Positions 7,067 to 8,316 of a DNA stretch of 8,316 bases are shown in pieces. Below the pieces are notes generated by a model that ran no database searches, had not been told where the DNA came from, and saw only the letters and a program-made list of their open reading frames with translations. Every line of letters begins with the position of its first letter. Positions within the stretch are counted from its first letter, which is position 1. The stretch is taken from contig CAYFSC010000134.1 of NCBI GenBank assembly GCA_964345695.1, positions 1-8,316 on the forward strand, in the 5' to 3' direction. Origin of the DNA: CAYFSC01 sp964345695 (lineage in GTDB: Bacteria > Bacteroidota > Rhodothermia > Rhodothermales > Salinibacteraceae). A program made the position numbers and the translations under genes.

Positions 7067-7381
7067 ATGAGTACGCTCTCCCCTCCGTCCAATCCATCGT
7101 CGTATCATGCCCTCATTTCGAACGTGAGCTGGCTGTTCGGACTGGTTGTGTTTCTGCAGCAGATTTGGAGCCCGGCTTCCATCGAGCACACGCTGCTGAC
7201 GGCCGTCGGCTCCGGCCTGGCGGTCTATCTGATTCTGGCCGTCGGGTACGCAGCAGCCCGGGGCGTGGTGCTCCACGGCCCCCAGCCCGACGCGTCCGCC
7301 TCCTCCGAGCCCGACGACGACACATCGGCCGAGGCCTCGTCGGATCAAGCCGAAGCGGTCCCCGAGCGACAGGCGGCGTGA
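7067..7381 (+). CDS. Small two-helix membrane protein of unknown function
   Basis: I do not recognise this 104-residue product. It has a short polar N-terminus (1-13), two hydrophobic segments at about 17-34 (around SWLFGLVVFLQQIW) and 42-66 (around LAVYLILAVGYAAARG), and a soluble acidic tail (about 70-104) with EPDDDTSAEA. Short, Arg-poor flanks make topology hard to call; a hairpin with both ends on the same side is simplest. ATG 7067 is chosen because it follows the same kind of C/T-rich SD-less leader as its neighbours and begins just after the flhG stop; the open frame continues upstream only inside flhG. It lies 55 bases after flhG and 40 before fliA, so it is almost certainly co-transcribed with flagellar genes. 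In Bacillus, the membrane protein gene swrB lies just after sigD, but this one lies before fliA, has two segments rather than one, and shows no evident likeness. Confidence 0.72.
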   Translation: MSTLSPPSNPSSYHALISNVSWLFGLVVFLQQIWSPASIEHTLLTAVGSGLAVYLILAVGYAAARGVVLHGPQPDASASSEPDDDTSAEASSDQAEAVPERQAA

Positions 7382-7421
7382 GCCCTGCTCCCCCGAGTCC
7401 CCCTTTTGAACCTGCACTGTC

Positions 7422-8171
7422 ATGGCCCGCGATCTCCAACCCATCGTTGAACAGTATCTCGCCGACCCGACGCCCGCCCACCGGGAGGCCGTCGTGATGG
7501 CGGCCCTGCCGCTGGTGCGCTCTCTCATCGGCAAGCTCAGCGTGCCCGATCACGTACTGGCCGCGCACGAGGACCTTGAGAGCGTGGGGATCGTCGGCCT
7601 GCTGCAAGCTTTGGACAACTACGACCCGGAGAAGGCACGGTTTGCCACCCATGCGTACCGTCGAATCCGGGGCAGCATCATCGACTATCTCCGCTCCATC
7701 GACGTGCTGTCGCGAGGCAAGCGGCGGAAGATCGGCGCGGTGCAGGAAGCGATGGCTACTCTGCGGCAGATGTTGGGCCACGAGCCCTCGAACGAGGACG
7801 TGGCCGACTACGTCGGGATCTCGCTTGACGACTACCACACGTTGCTCCGAGATGCTCAGAGCCGCTTCTCTCTGTCGCTTTCTTCCCCCATTGGGGATGA
7901 CAATGATCAGACCATGCTCGACGTGCTTCCGAGCGAAGAAGGAGAAGCTGGCTTCGAGCGTCTGGAGAAGGCGTCTACGCAGGCGCATCTAGAAGAGCTG
8001 ATCCAAACCTTGCCCGAGCGACAGCAAACCATCCTCGGGCTGTACTACATGGAGGACCTCACGCTTCGCGAGATCGGGGAGGTGCTTGACCTGAGCGGTG
8101 CCCGCATTTCACAACTGCTCGGAAAGATCCAGCTCACCCTTCGCTCCAAGTTCGAGGAGTATGCCCACTGA
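7422..8171 (+). CDS. fliA: Flagellar sigma factor FliA (sigma-28 family)
   Basis: FliA directs RNA polymerase to late flagellar promoters (filament, motor, chemotaxis) and is normally held inactive by FlgM until FlgM is exported through the gate encoded upstream. The 249-residue length is usual. Region 2 covers about residues 22-92 and includes DLESVGIVGLLQALDNYDP and FATHAYRRIRGSIIDYLRS. Region 3 is about 95-155. Region 4 is about 190-245, with LPERQQTILGLYYMEDLTLR and a helix-turn-helix around IGEVLDLSGARISQL. One oddity: the block after region 2, normally DWVPRSVRR in sigma-28, reads DVLSRGKRR (94-102), losing the conserved Trp and Pro. The start is ATG 7422, 40 bases after the small membrane protein gene, without a Shine-Dalgarno sequence. 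No FlgM-like gene is visible in the window. Confidence 0.96.
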   Translation: MARDLQPIVEQYLADPTPAHREAVVMAALPLVRSLIGKLSVPDHVLAAHEDLESVGIVGLLQALDNYDPEKARFATHAYRRIRGSIIDYLRSIDVLSRGKRRKIGAVQEAMATLRQMLGHEPSNEDVADYVGISLDDYHTLLRDAQSRFSLSLSSPIGDDNDQTMLDVLPSEEGEAGFERLEKASTQAHLEELIQTLPERQQTILGLYYMEDLTLREIGEVLDLSGARISQLLGKIQLTLRSKFEEYAH

Positions 8172-8316
8172 CGGCTACCGAGGCCCCCTTGTGTGGACTT
8201 GCAAGATAAACCGCAGGACGGGCGCCCCCACGCATTCACGTTGCGTCTACCCGCTGGGGTGGAGTCGTTCCGGCCTCGATGAGTCGGGCGCCCGGACGAC
8301 GGCGGATGCGGAGCGG
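8172..8316 (+). other. 3' flank after fliA, possible start of next gene at the edge
   Basis: These 145 bases follow the fliA stop. No recognisable protein is encoded. An ATG at 8279 opens a frame (MSRAPGRRRMRS) to the window edge. Its leader, TTCCGGCCTCG, resembles the leader of fliR, so it could be the start of the next gene, but 12 codons are too few to judge. A GTG at 8191 also opens a frame to the edge, but its translation is not protein-like. A hairpin of seven pairs with one G-U (8246-8252 with 8257-8263) is present but lacks a T-run. Confidence 0.25.

Noticed and set aside
8198..8210. CTTGCAAG palindrome followed by GATAAA, resembling a sigma-28 -10 box (GCCGATAA).
   Set aside because: There is no TAAA-like -35 element at a suitable distance and no clear gene just downstream.
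8246..8263. A hairpin (TCTACCC / GGGTGGA around GCTG) after fliA as a terminator.
   Set aside because: Seven pairs with one G-U and no following T-run. Such hairpins are common by chance in GC-rich DNA, so I cannot support termination here.
3..8316. Search for a mobile element, defence system, CRISPR array or horizontally acquired insert.
   Set aside because: The window is a continuous, conserved-order flagellar operon with even composition. No transposase, integrase, repeat array or tRNA was seen.

Overview
The window is one stretch of a flagellar operon, entirely on the + strand: 3' part of fliP, then fliQ, fliR, flhB, flhA, flhF, flhG, a small unrecognised membrane-protein gene, and the flagellar sigma factor gene fliA. 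Gene density is very high, with spacers of 24 to 93 bases. I see no insertion sequence, tRNA, rRNA, CRISPR array or phage gene. No convincing internal promoter is visible, so the set is probably one transcript that starts upstream of the window.

Organism: the DNA is GC-rich (estimated by eye in the mid-60s percent). Not one gene start has an AGGAGG-like Shine-Dalgarno sequence. The spacers are instead strongly pyrimidine-rich. GC-rich DNA, SD-less starts and a full flagellar export gene set would fit a motile member of the Rhodothermota/Bacteroidota side of the tree, such as a Salinibacter relative. That is inference from style, not a sequence match, and other GC-rich lineages are possible.

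Layout: bases 3-4871 encode the five membrane components of the flagellar type III export gate (FliP, FliQ, FliR, FlhB, FlhA). Bases 4899-7011 encode the FlhF/FlhG pair, which normally sets flagellar position and number. Bases 7067-7381 encode a two-helix membrane protein of unknown role. Bases 7422-8171 encode sigma-28, which switches on late flagellar genes. The last 145 bases hold no convincing gene, only a possible start of the next one. In working terms, FliP/Q/R/FlhB form the channel, FlhA is the energised docking platform, FlhF/FlhG place the structure, and FliA couples completion of the basal body to filament gene expression.

Four points stand out. (1) fliP through flhF, six genes over 6.2 kb, all lie in the same reading frame; the five spacers between them are all multiples of three and contain no stop codon, so only the single stop codon of each gene separates consecutive proteins. 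(2) FlhF keeps its P-loop but has lost the DTAGR and DTYR motifs of SRP-type GTPases. (3) FlhG begins directly at its Walker A strand and cannot be extended upstream, so it lacks the N-terminal FlhF-activating motif. Points 2 and 3 may be one co-evolved change. (4) The small membrane protein between flhG and fliA is not one I can place.
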